Source: Aquimarina acroporae (lineage in GTDB: Bacteria; Bacteroidota; Bacteroidia; Flavobacteriales; Flavobacteriaceae). From it: 64,000 bases of DNA. This document shows, piece by piece, positions 19,294-29,130 of this stretch. Position 1 is the first letter of the stretch; each line of letters opens with the position of its first letter. The translations under genes were made by a program, and so were the position numbers. Location: positions 310,001-374,000 of the forward strand of contig NZ_JALPRE010000009.1 of assembly GCF_023195925.1 (NCBI RefSeq), read 5' to 3'. The notes below the pieces were generated by a model, which was not told the DNA's origin, ran no database searches, and saw only the letters and a list, made by a program, of their open reading frames with translations.

Positions 19294-21261
19294 ATGAATA
19301 CAGACGCAAAGTATAATACTGCAAGCAGTACCCATACAGGTCCTTATTATAAAGATATTAGCTATCGTGAAGCTGGTAAATTTGAAGAAACGAGATATGA
19401 AAAAATTCATAATGTTATTTTCAAAAGTTCAGATTATGCCTCAATTATTGTAGCTCAGGAGATTGCTAATCTAATAAAAGAAAAACAAGCAAAACAAGAA
19501 TGTTGTGTTTTGGGGCTGGCTACCGGTTCTTCGCCCATCAAAGTATATGAAGAATTGGTACGGCTCCATAAGGAAGAAGGCTTAAGTTTTGCAAATGTGG
19601 TTACCTTCAATCTTGATGAGTATTATCCTATGGAGAAGGGTAATGTACAAAGCTACTATTACTTTATGCATGAGCATTTATTTGATCATGTAGATATTTT
19701 GCCGGATAACATTCATATTCCTGATGGTACGGTGTTACAAGAAAACCTTCATCAATACTGCATCGACTATGAACTAAAAATTAACTCATTTGGAGGTTTA
19801 GACTTTCAGCTTCTCGGAATAGGACGAACAGGGCATATTGGATTTAATGAACCGGGATCTCACTATAATTCTGTAACCAGGAGTATAACCTTAGATCACC
19901 TCACGCGTTCAGATGCGGCTCCAGCTTTTTTTGGTATCGAAAATGTTCCTAAAAAAGCGATTACCATGGGGATAGGTACTATTAAAAAAGCAAAACGTAT
20001 AGTGATCATGGCCTGGGGGCATAAAAAGGCTGAAGTGGTAAAACAAACTATCGAAGATGATATTACTGCAGATGTGCCAGCTTCCTATCTACAAAAACAT
20101 CACAATACAACTTTTGTACTCGATGAAGAGGCTGCCGAAGAATTAACAAGAATTAAAACTCCATGGTTAGTGGGGCCTTGCAGATGGAATGATAAAATCA
20201 GAAATAAAGCTATTGTTTGGTTGAGTCAAGAGGTGAAAAAGCCTATTCTGAAACTTACAGATAAAGACTATAATGATCACGGTATGTCTGGTCTATTGGC
20301 TGAAGAGGGCTCTTCATACGAACTTAATATACGTATGTTTAATCATCTGCAACATACCATAACAGGTTGGCCGGGAGGAAAACCGAATGCAGATGATACA
20401 TATCGTCCAGAACGCAATACACCGCATAAAAAAAGAGTATTAGTACTAAGTCCTCATCCCGATGATGATGTTATTTCTATGGGAGGTACATTTCTTCGAT
20501 TAATAGAACAAGATCATTTGGTGCACGTAGCTTATCAAACTTCGGGAAATATTGCGGTTTCAGATGAAGAAGCCACGAAGTACGCCGAAGTGATAAAAAA
20601 AATGACATCAGAAAGTGATAAAGAGGCTATAGATGCTATCATCTTAGAATTGAGGAAAAAACAAGAAAAAGCAATAGACTCATTAGAACTAAGGCGTTTA
20701 AAAGCTTTGATAAGACGAGGAGAGTCTTATGGTGCTACTCGTTTTTTTGGCCTTCCAGATGCTTACGTTAATTTTCTCGATCTACCTTTCTATGAAACGG
20801 GAACCGTAAGAAAGAAACCTTATGGAGAAGACGATAAGGCTATTCTTAAAAAACTTATAAAGAAAATAAAACCGCACCAGATATATGCTGCCGGAGATTT
20901 AGCAGATCCTCATGGTACTCATAAGGTTTGTTTAGATATTCTTTTTGATGTTTTAGAAGATCTTAAACATGAGGAATTTATGAGCGATTGTTGGGTTTGG
21001 TTGTATAGAGGAGCTTGGCAAGAGTGGGATATTCATGATATTGAAATGGCGGTACCTCTTAGTCCAGATGAGGTAATTAAAAAACGTAAAGCCATATTCT
21101 TTCATCAATCTCAAAAAGATGGGGTGATGTTTCAAGGTGACGATACCAGAGAATTTTGGGTAAGAGCCGAGGAAAGAAACCAACAAACAGCCTTAAAATA
21201 TCACGAATTAGGTTTTGCAGAATATGAAGCTATAGAAGCATTTAAGAGATATCATTTTTAA
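19294..21261 (+). CDS. nagB: Glucosamine-6-phosphate deaminase fused to PIG-L/LmbE deacetylase domain
   Basis: This 655-residue cytoplasmic protein has two domains. Residues about 35-300 are NagB: GLATGSSP at 74-81, catalytic Asp108 in NLDEYYPM, and GIGRTGHIGFNEPGS at 175-189 with His181. Residues about 380-650 are a PIG-L/LmbE deacetylase: PHPDDD at 387-392 for zinc, and His540/His543 in DPHGTH. NagB turns glucosamine-6-phosphate into fructose-6-phosphate plus ammonia, and LmbE-type domains remove acetyl from GlcNAc groups. This fusion is known in Bacteroidota. It could join deacetylation and deamination of GlcNAc-derived substrate in one chain, which would explain the lack of a separate nagA here; that step is inference. 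GH20 follows 9 bp downstream. Confidence 0.92.
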   Translation: MNTDAKYNTASSTHTGPYYKDISYREAGKFEETRYEKIHNVIFKSSDYASIIVAQEIANLIKEKQAKQECCVLGLATGSSPIKVYEELVRLHKEEGLSFANVVTFNLDEYYPMEKGNVQSYYYFMHEHLFDHVDILPDNIHIPDGTVLQENLHQYCIDYELKINSFGGLDFQLLGIGRTGHIGFNEPGSHYNSVTRSITLDHLTRSDAAPAFFGIENVPKKAITMGIGTIKKAKRIVIMAWGHKKAEVVKQTIEDDITADVPASYLQKHHNTTFVLDEEAAEELTRIKTPWLVGPCRWNDKIRNKAIVWLSQEVKKPILKLTDKDYNDHGMSGLLAEEGSSYELNIRMFNHLQHTITGWPGGKPNADDTYRPERNTPHKKRVLVLSPHPDDDVISMGGTFLRLIEQDHLVHVAYQTSGNIAVSDEEATKYAEVIKKMTSESDKEAIDAIILELRKKQEKAIDSLELRRLKALIRRGESYGATRFFGLPDAYVNFLDLPFYETGTVRKKPYGEDDKAILKKLIKKIKPHQIYAAGDLADPHGTHKVCLDILFDVLEDLKHEEFMSDCWVWLYRGAWQEWDIHDIEMAVPLSPDEVIKKRKAIFFHQSQKDGVMFQGDDTREFWVRAEERNQQTALKYHELGFAEYEAIEAFKRYHF

Positions 21262-21270
21262 TTATACTGA

Positions 21271-23319
21271 ATGAAAAAAATACGTATTACTCTATTACTA
21301 TTAATATTTATACAATCAATCATAGCACAATCTACCAATCATAATTCATATAATTTGATGCCTTGGCCAAAAGAAATTACTTCTGGTCAAGGTATGTATA
21401 TTATTAAAGAAGATTTTACGATCTCCCTATCAGAGAATTCCACTAATCGCTTGTATGATGCCGCTACTCGTTTTTTGAGGCGGCTTAGCGGAAGAACAGG
21501 TGTGTTTTTTGAAGAGGGCTTTCCTCAAAATACAGAAAACACACCTTCTTTGATGATAAAGATAGATCGCGTAGGAGAATTGAAATTGAATGAAGATGAA
21601 TCCTACAAAATGACGATTTCAAATACAGGGGTACAGATAAACTCTGTAACCGATATAGGAGCTCTAAGAGGGTTAGAAACTTTGTTGCAATTAACTACGG
21701 CAGATAATTCTTTCTTTTATTTTCCTTCCGTAACCATTGAAGATACACCACGTTTTGCATGGAGGGGGTTGATGATTGATGTAGCCAGACATTATCAACC
21801 TTTGGATGTGATAAAGAGAAACCTTGATGCAATGGCTGCTGTTAAGTTGAATGTGTTTCATTGGCATTTAACCGATGATCAAGGGTTTCGAATGGAATCT
21901 AAGTCACACCCTAAGTTACATGAGTTAGGATCTGATGGGCAATATTATACTCATGAAGAGATTAGAGATATAATTAGGTATGCTGGAGAAAGGGGAATCA
22001 GAGTTATTCCAGAATTAGATGTTCCAGGTCATGCTTCAGCACTATTAACGGCTTATCCGGAGTTAGGGAGTAAAGAAAATCAAGTCTATACAATAGAAAG
22101 ATATGCTGGGGTATTTGATCCAACGTTAGACCCAACTAACGAAAAGACCTATGAGTTGCTTTCTGATATATTTACTGAGGTTGCACAATTATTTCCAGAT
22201 CCGTATGTGCATATTGGTGGTGACGAAAATGAAGGTAAACATTGGGATGAAAACCCTAAAATACAGGATTTTAAAAAGAAAAATGCTCTTGCTTCGAACC
22301 ACGATTTGCAAACTCATTTTAATCTACGATTACAGAAAATTCTTCAAAAACTGAATAAAAAACTAGTCGGATGGGAAGAAATTATGACACCGAATATGCC
22401 CACAACGGCAGTGATACATTCATGGAGAGGAGTTGAAGAAGGGTTGCAGCCCGGAGAGTCCCTTATAAAAGCAGCAAAAAAAGGGCATTACTCTATTTTG
22501 TCGACGGGCTATTATATTGATAGGATGCATGATATAACTCATCATTATCTGGTTGATCCACTTCCAAAATCTTCTAATCTATCAAAAGATGAACGTAAGA
22601 AAATTTTGGGAGGCGAAGTAACAATGTGGGGTGAATTGGTTACACCATTAACCATAGATTCTAGAATTTGGCCAAGAACGGCTGCAATTGCAGAAAGGTT
22701 CTGGTCCCAAGCTTCAGTAACAGATTTGGATCATATGCGAAAGCGTCTTTCGGTTTTGAGTTTTCGACTCGAAGAATTGGGGCTTACACATCTTAAAAAC
22801 CGAAACGTGATATTACGCAACATTGCAAATGGATATGATACTGATGCACTTATGAAACTAACTCAGGTTTGCCAACCTTTACAAAAATATAGTCGCAACA
22901 AAGGAGGGACAGAGTATAAATCATATTCTCCATTTACATTGTTCGCAGATGCCTGTACTACAGACTCGCCTGACGCATATCAATTTGAAAGTTTGGTAAA
23001 TGAATTCATAAGTAGTCCCAAATCATCTCAAAAGGGAATAGAATCGATGTTATTTGAGTGGAAAGAAAATCATGAAGAATTATTAGTACTTAGAGGTAAA
23101 ACACCATTAGTATCAGAAATATTAAAATTATCATCTGGACTTAACGATATTTCCGCGTTCTTTCTTAGAATTTTAGATCAGGAGGGAGTATCAAAAGTTG
23201 ATATTAACGAATTCAATAGGCTGATAAATAATGTAAAAGCACCTCATGCCGATGTAGAAATAGCAGTATCTGAGACGTTTGTTAAACTATTTGATCATTT
23301 AAAAAAGAATGAACTTTAA
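21271..23319 (+). CDS. GH20 beta-N-acetylhexosaminidase, exported
   Basis: This 682-residue enzyme has a signal peptide (about 1-20, ending IIAQ), an N-terminal GH20b domain (about 25-155) and the catalytic barrel (about 160-510). The barrel starts at RFAWRGLMIDVARHY, contains HWHLTDDQGFR, and carries the catalytic pair Asp318-Glu319 in HIGGDEN. It cuts terminal GlcNAc from chito-oligosaccharides by substrate-assisted catalysis, most likely in the periplasm after SusCD import. The C-terminal 150 or so residues are helical and not assigned to a domain. It follows nagB by 9 bp, so the genes for GlcNAc release and GlcN-6-P deamination are co-transcribed. Confidence 0.93.
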   Translation: MKKIRITLLLLIFIQSIIAQSTNHNSYNLMPWPKEITSGQGMYIIKEDFTISLSENSTNRLYDAATRFLRRLSGRTGVFFEEGFPQNTENTPSLMIKIDRVGELKLNEDESYKMTISNTGVQINSVTDIGALRGLETLLQLTTADNSFFYFPSVTIEDTPRFAWRGLMIDVARHYQPLDVIKRNLDAMAAVKLNVFHWHLTDDQGFRMESKSHPKLHELGSDGQYYTHEEIRDIIRYAGERGIRVIPELDVPGHASALLTAYPELGSKENQVYTIERYAGVFDPTLDPTNEKTYELLSDIFTEVAQLFPDPYVHIGGDENEGKHWDENPKIQDFKKKNALASNHDLQTHFNLRLQKILQKLNKKLVGWEEIMTPNMPTTAVIHSWRGVEEGLQPGESLIKAAKKGHYSILSTGYYIDRMHDITHHYLVDPLPKSSNLSKDERKKILGGEVTMWGELVTPLTIDSRIWPRTAAIAERFWSQASVTDLDHMRKRLSVLSFRLEELGLTHLKNRNVILRNIANGYDTDALMKLTQVCQPLQKYSRNKGGTEYKSYSPFTLFADACTTDSPDAYQFESLVNEFISSPKSSQKGIESMLFEWKENHEELLVLRGKTPLVSEILKLSSGLNDISAFFLRILDQEGVSKVDINEFNRLINNVKAPHADVEIAVSETFVKLFDHLKKNEL

Positions 23320-23498
23320 GATCTGATACTTTATTACCTTTTTTCTACCCTTTGATTAAGTTTTTGATGTATATGCTATTAGTAATAAAAATAAAGTCGT
23401 TTAGCTATCAATTTACACCTTCCGTATAAAAAATTACGCATTAGCCAGGCTTGTTAATATTTTTATAAATACTTAATACAAACACAAATCTTTAACTC

Positions 23499-26400
23499 AT
23501 GAAACCAATCAACTTTAAGGGGTGGTTAGAGGGTGTGATACCCAAAAAACCAATCCGAAATTTCAGATTTTTAACGATCACATTATTTCTTTTTGTGTGT
23601 AATTTAGCTCTAGCTCAGGTAAATACAGGAGGTAGTGCTACAACATCCAATCACAATAAGCAAATCATTGGGTATATTACCAATTGGGATGCCTGGAAAG
23701 CAGCTAGTGCTGGTGTTCCCTCTGCGGGAGCATTAACACAACTTAATATTGATTATTCAAAATATACTATTCTTAATTTTTCGTTTTTTGGAGTAGCTGT
23801 AGATGGTTCCTTGCACAGTGGAGATCTTCGAAACAAACAAATTTATCAAGAGGGTCAGGTGCAACAACCCGGTGATTTGTTGTACGGAGATGTCTATAGT
23901 AGCTGGGATTTTTATATCCTTTTTGGAGAAATAGAACCAATACAGTGGATTAATGAAGAGGTTAAACAGAGAGCAGAAGCTTTAGGCTTTCAGGTTGAAG
24001 TAGGAGGGAATACCTGGACTCACCCAGAGTGGGGGTTAAGTGGTGTACTACCTCTTCCTTTACCTAAAGAAGGTAGTGGTGGTAAAGGTTTACTAGAACT
24101 TGCGCATGATAATGGGGTAAAAGTGATGGCGTCTATTGGTGGATGGAGTATGTGTAAACATTTTCCTGAAATGGCAGCAGATCCGGTAAAAAGAACTCGT
24201 TTTATCGAAGATTGTAAAAAACTTATAAATATGGGGTTTGATGGGATCGATCTTGATTGGGAATATCCCGGACCTTATGCAGGAATGAATTTTACAGGAA
24301 CAAATGCCGATTTTGCCAATTTTGCCACACTGGTTCAAGAAATTAGAAACGCAATTGGTCCCGATAAACTGATTACAGCGGCAATGTCTGCTGATCCTGC
24401 AAAATTAGATGGATTCAACTGGCCTCAACTAGTTAGTACAATGGACTACTTCAATATGATGACGTACGATTTTAATGGAGGATGGTCAAATATTGCTGGG
24501 CATAATGCTCCTATTTATCCATATGATGGAGCAGAAGCTCCAGATTTTAACTGGCAATCAACATTTAATAAACTCATGTCATTGGGAGTTCCTTCTACCA
24601 AGATTAATATGGGAATTCCATTTTATGGTAGAGGAGTAGTTACTGATGGTGATGCTGCACTCAATGCACCTACTACTAAAAGAAATGTGACCATCCAACC
24701 CGATGGTCCTGTAAGTACAGCTGCAGATTATACCAACTGGCCTTTAGATGTGTATGATGGTACGCCTAATTACTTTTTTATTAAACAAAAAACTGGCACA
24801 GGAAGTGGATGGACACGTCAATGGGATGATCAAGCAAAAGTACCGTACATGACTAAAGGAAACTTCTTTTTAAGTTATGATGATGAAGAATCTATTGGTC
24901 TAAAAGCCCAATATATAAATGATAATAATCTAGGAGGAACCATTGTATGGACTGTTTTTGGAGATCTTGAGATATCAGGAACTGCTCAATCTTTTGGAAA
25001 CAAATTGAAAAGATGGTCAAATGTAAAATCCCCTTTAGTTAATAAGGTAAATGAAATATTTGCAACGGGTGGAGGAAATATTACACCAACAGTAACGATT
25101 ACCTCTCCTACCAACAATACCGAGTATAATGCTGGTGATAATGTAACTATAGAAGCCAATGCAAATGATAGTGATGGAACGATCACCAAAGTGGAGTTTT
25201 ATGCAGGAACAACGTTTCTGGGCGAAGATTCTACAGCTCCATATTCTTATACTTGGCAAGATGCACCTTTAGGACCATATACTCTGGTAGCTAAAGTATA
25301 TGATAACGAAGGTGCGAGCGCAACATCTTCAGTTGCAATAATTGTTGGCGATATAGATGTTGAAAATCAATTACCACAGGTATCTATTACAACCCCTCAG
25401 GAGGGAGCTTCTTTCTCTACAGGAGAAGTAATTACAATTTCTGCAAACGCTACAGATGAGGATGGTACAATAAGTAAAGTAGAATTCTATGACGGTAACG
25501 TTCTTTTAGGAGAAGATACTAGTAGTCCTTATAATTATACATGGAATAATGCTACGGCCGGAACTCATACAGTTAGGGTAGTGGCAACAGATAATAGAAA
25601 CGGTACAGGTGTCGACAATGTTTCTGTTTCGGTTACAGGGGGAAATTCGTGTTCGGTGCCAGCTTATGTAGATGGGCAGGTATACACAGGTGGAGACCGA
25701 GTTTCATATCAGGGAAATGAATATGAAGCCAAATGGTGGACACAAAATAATGACCCGGTTACCAATAAAGAAAATGTATGGAAATTGATAGGTCCGTGCG
25801 GAGATGGACAAAGTGCTCCTGAAGTAACAATTACTTCGCCAGTAGCTGGGCAATCATTTGTAGCTGGAAGTGTAGTAATCATAAATGCAAATGCTTCAGA
25901 TGCAGATGGAAACATAACTAAAGTAGAATTCTTTGTTGATGGAAGTAAAATTGGAGAAGATACTACTGCTCCATATTTGGCTAACTGGACTAGTACTGTA
26001 GGAAATCATACGATTTCGGTTAAAGCAACGGATGATTCTAATGCCTCAACAACATCAGCATCAATAGCTATTACTGTAAATTCTGATGGAGGATGCGACA
26101 CAAGCGGATTCAAAGTTGTTGGATACATGCCGAGCTGGCAAGGTGATGCAAATGCTATTCAATATGATAAATTGACACATATTAATTATTCTTTTCTTTT
26201 GCCAAATAGCGATGGTAGCTTAAGGCCATTAGAAAATGCCTCCAAAATGCAACAAATTGTCTCACTTGGTCATGCTCAAGGCGTAAAAGTGTTGATTGCT
26301 GTGGGAGGATGGATGGATGGTAATGATGCTCCATTTACACAATTGGCAGCAAATACTTCTACAAGAACTGCATTCGTGAATAATCTAGTTAATTTTGTTA

Positions 26401-29036
26401 ATCAATATAACTTAGACGGGGTAGATATGGATTGGGAATACCCTCGTGAAGGTAATGAGCCCCAAAATTTTGAATTACTAATGCAGGAACTAGGACAAGC
26501 CCTGCATAGTAGAGGTAAATTGCTAACCGCAGCAGTGGTGGTTTCGGGATGGAATGCCGATGGAGTATCAAATGGAGTGTTTGATGATGTAGATTTCTTA
26601 AATATCATGGCTTATGATGGTCCTGAGCATTCTACAATGGCTCAAGCCGAAGGTGGATTAAATTATTGGCTAGGAAGAGGATTACCTAAAGAAAAAGCTA
26701 TACTTGGTGTTCCATTTTATAGTCGTCCACAAGCGCAAAGTTATGCATCATTATTAGCACAAGGAGCTAGCCCAAATAGTGATTCTTTTCAAGGAAACAA
26801 CTATAACGGGGTTCCTACGATCAAAGCAAAGACACAAATGGCACTGGATCGGGCAGGTGGAGTTATGATGTGGGAACTATCTCATGATACTACCGATCCT
26901 AATACATCTCTTCTGGCGGCTATTAATTCTGTTATCGGAAATCCATGCACACCAGATAATAGTGCTCCTCAAGTTTCGGTTACTTCGCCTCAAGGGGGAG
27001 ATTCTTTCGAAGTGGGTAACAGTATTGCTATAACGGCTTCGGCAACAGATACAGATGGTACAGTAAACAAAGTAGAATTTTTTGTAGATGGTACTATGAT
27101 AGCCGAAGATACATCAGCTCCCTATACTGCAAGTTGGACAGCAATAGCAGGAAATCACACCATATCTGCTAAAGCTATAGATAATGAAGGAGCGTCAACT
27201 ACTTCAACTGGTATTACTATTTCTGTACAAGCAGACACAGGAGGTTCGTGCAATGACCCTCAATATGTTGAAAACGGAGGATATGTTGCAGGTAGTGTAG
27301 TACAAAATAATGGAAACCTTTATGAATGTAAACCACATCCTTTCTCCGGTTGGTGTAATGGAGCAGCATGGGCATATGCCCCTGGCGAAGGAACATATTG
27401 GGAAGATGCATGGACTTTGGTAGGAGAATGTAGTGGTGGTAACCCTCCAGGAAATGAAGTGCCTACAACTACCATTACTCAACCTGGTTCTGGACAGACG
27501 TTTACAGCTGGTAGTACAATTACCATTAATGCTTCGGCAACAGATAGTGACGGTACTATAACAAAAGTTGAATTCTTTAGTAATGGAACCAAAATAGGTG
27601 AAGATAATAGTAGCCCGTATAGTTATACCTGGAATAATGTAAATACAGGGAATTATAGTTTAACAACAATTGCAACCGATAATGATAATGCCACAGGAAC
27701 TTCATCAGCAGTACCTATTTCTGTAGGATCTACAAACCCACCAAATCCTGGAGGAGATTTACCAAAAAGAATTTTGGTGGGGTACTGGCACAATTTTGAT
27801 AATAATTCATCTATTCCTAAACTTAGAGATATATCAGATAAATGGGATGTAATTAATGTTTCATTTGCGATACCCACGGTTCCAAATGGTGCTACAATGA
27901 CCTTTACACCAGATCCTGCGATATACAGTAGTGTTCAGGAATTTAAAAATGATGTGGCGCTATTGCAGAGCCGAGGCAAGAAAGTATTAATTTCTATGGG
28001 AGGCGCAACTGGTGCAGTCGATGTTGATAGTCCTGCAGATGCTCAAGCTTTTAGTAGTTCTATGACTAGTATTATAAATGAGTATGGTTTCGATGGGATG
28101 GATATTGATTTTGAAGGTAGTTCTGTTTCCTTGGCAGCAGGAGATACAGACTTTATGAATCCTACTTCACCTAAAATTGTGAATTTGATTAATGCGTGTA
28201 GAGCGATTTTAGGACAGTACAGTTCAGATTTTGTATTATCGATGGCTCCGGAAACCTTATTTGTGCAAGGTGGATTTAGCGGCTACGGAGGACCTAGTGG
28301 AGCTTATTTACCTATTATTTATGCACTTCGAAATGAGATGGATTATATTCATGTACAGCATTATAATACTGGATGTATGCTAGGGCTTGATGGATTGTGT
28401 TATGGTTCTGGAAACGCCGATTTCCAAGTGGCGATGGCAGATATGTTACTACAGGGATTTCCGGTAGCCGGAGGACAGCAGTTCCCAGCACTTCGCCAAG
28501 ATCAGGTGGCAATAGGATTGCCTGCAAACCCATCGGCGGCGGGTAGTGGATATACCGAACCATCAGAGGTACATAAGGCCTTAGATTATATCATCAAAGG
28601 ACAATCTTTTGGTGGGCGATATACGCTTAGAAATCCATCGGGTTATCCTAATTTTAGAGGATTAATGACATGGTCGATCAATTGGGATATTGTATCTGGA
28701 TTTGGATTTTCAAATCCTCATCGAGCATATCTTGATGGTTTGGATACTAGGGCTAGCCTTGTGCAAACCCAAAGTATCGAAGAAGTAACGCTGTCACCAA
28801 ATCCTGTGAACGGAGATGTTATAAATGTGAGTGTTAAAAACAAAGGATTAAACCCAACACTTGATCTAAAAATATTTAATGCCACAGGTATTCTGGTGCT
28901 GCAATATAAGGATGCCAAACTTCAGAAAGGAAGTAATCTTACCACTTTTGATGTGAGCACCTTAGAAGAAGGTCTTTATTTCTATACGATTTCAACTTCC
29001 AAAGGAAATACTACAGGTAAGCTTATTAAACGTTAA
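23499..29036 (+). CDS. Giant T9SS-secreted chitinase with three GH18 domains
   Basis: This 1845-residue protein has a signal peptide ending LALAQ (about residue 40). Modules in order: GH18-1 (about 54-510; Asp248, Asp251, Asp253, Glu255 in DGIDLDWEYPG), two Big Ig-like modules (about 529-712), CBM5/12 (about 716-768), Big (771-865), GH18-2 (868-1148; Glu980 in DGVDMDWEYP), Big (1155-1245), a CBM5/12-like module with an insert (1250-1312), Big (1319-1412), GH18-3 (1421-1748; Glu1539 in DGMDIDFEG), and a T9SS sorting domain (1759-1845, SPNPVNG through GKLIKR). All three sites look intact. Flavobacterium johnsoniae ChiA is known to carry two GH18 domains; this one has three of different subtype, suggesting combined exo/endo attack on crystalline chitin. 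It would be surface-exposed or released. Confidence 0.94.
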   Translation: MKPINFKGWLEGVIPKKPIRNFRFLTITLFLFVCNLALAQVNTGGSATTSNHNKQIIGYITNWDAWKAASAGVPSAGALTQLNIDYSKYTILNFSFFGVAVDGSLHSGDLRNKQIYQEGQVQQPGDLLYGDVYSSWDFYILFGEIEPIQWINEEVKQRAEALGFQVEVGGNTWTHPEWGLSGVLPLPLPKEGSGGKGLLELAHDNGVKVMASIGGWSMCKHFPEMAADPVKRTRFIEDCKKLINMGFDGIDLDWEYPGPYAGMNFTGTNADFANFATLVQEIRNAIGPDKLITAAMSADPAKLDGFNWPQLVSTMDYFNMMTYDFNGGWSNIAGHNAPIYPYDGAEAPDFNWQSTFNKLMSLGVPSTKINMGIPFYGRGVVTDGDAALNAPTTKRNVTIQPDGPVSTAADYTNWPLDVYDGTPNYFFIKQKTGTGSGWTRQWDDQAKVPYMTKGNFFLSYDDEESIGLKAQYINDNNLGGTIVWTVFGDLEISGTAQSFGNKLKRWSNVKSPLVNKVNEIFATGGGNITPTVTITSPTNNTEYNAGDNVTIEANANDSDGTITKVEFYAGTTFLGEDSTAPYSYTWQDAPLGPYTLVAKVYDNEGASATSSVAIIVGDIDVENQLPQVSITTPQEGASFSTGEVITISANATDEDGTISKVEFYDGNVLLGEDTSSPYNYTWNNATAGTHTVRVVATDNRNGTGVDNVSVSVTGGNSCSVPAYVDGQVYTGGDRVSYQGNEYEAKWWTQNNDPVTNKENVWKLIGPCGDGQSAPEVTITSPVAGQSFVAGSVVIINANASDADGNITKVEFFVDGSKIGEDTTAPYLANWTSTVGNHTISVKATDDSNASTTSASIAITVNSDGGCDTSGFKVVGYMPSWQGDANAIQYDKLTHINYSFLLPNSDGSLRPLENASKMQQIVSLGHAQGVKVLIAVGGWMDGNDAPFTQLAANTSTRTAFVNNLVNFVNQYNLDGVDMDWEYPREGNEPQNFELLMQELGQALHSRGKLLTAAVVVSGWNADGVSNGVFDDVDFLNIMAYDGPEHSTMAQAEGGLNYWLGRGLPKEKAILGVPFYSRPQAQSYASLLAQGASPNSDSFQGNNYNGVPTIKAKTQMALDRAGGVMMWELSHDTTDPNTSLLAAINSVIGNPCTPDNSAPQVSVTSPQGGDSFEVGNSIAITASATDTDGTVNKVEFFVDGTMIAEDTSAPYTASWTAIAGNHTISAKAIDNEGASTTSTGITISVQADTGGSCNDPQYVENGGYVAGSVVQNNGNLYECKPHPFSGWCNGAAWAYAPGEGTYWEDAWTLVGECSGGNPPGNEVPTTTITQPGSGQTFTAGSTITINASATDSDGTITKVEFFSNGTKIGEDNSSPYSYTWNNVNTGNYSLTTIATDNDNATGTSSAVPISVGSTNPPNPGGDLPKRILVGYWHNFDNNSSIPKLRDISDKWDVINVSFAIPTVPNGATMTFTPDPAIYSSVQEFKNDVALLQSRGKKVLISMGGATGAVDVDSPADAQAFSSSMTSIINEYGFDGMDIDFEGSSVSLAAGDTDFMNPTSPKIVNLINACRAILGQYSSDFVLSMAPETLFVQGGFSGYGGPSGAYLPIIYALRNEMDYIHVQHYNTGCMLGLDGLCYGSGNADFQVAMADMLLQGFPVAGGQQFPALRQDQVAIGLPANPSAAGSGYTEPSEVHKALDYIIKGQSFGGRYTLRNPSGYPNFRGLMTWSINWDIVSGFGFSNPHRAYLDGLDTRASLVQTQSIEEVTLSPNPVNGDVINVSVKNKGLNPTLDLKIFNATGILVLQYKDAKLQKGSNLTTFDVSTLEEGLYFYTISTSKGNTTGKLIKR

Positions 29037-29051
29037 GCATTTACAAATAAT

Positions 29052-29090
29052 TACCCGATAAGACCTTAATATCTTATCGGGTATTTTTTT
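29052..29090 (+). terminator. Rho-independent terminator after giant chitinase
   Basis: A 12-pair stem TACCCGATAAGA / TCTTATCGGGTA with loop CCTTAATA is followed directly by seven T. It is the clearest intrinsic terminator in the window. It lies between the three-GH18 gene and the GH5-GH18 gene, so the second needs its own promoter or read-through. Confidence 0.93.
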
Positions 29091-29130
29091 ACCTCTTTTT
29101 CGAGGATCATTCTAACTTAAAACCTAACTC

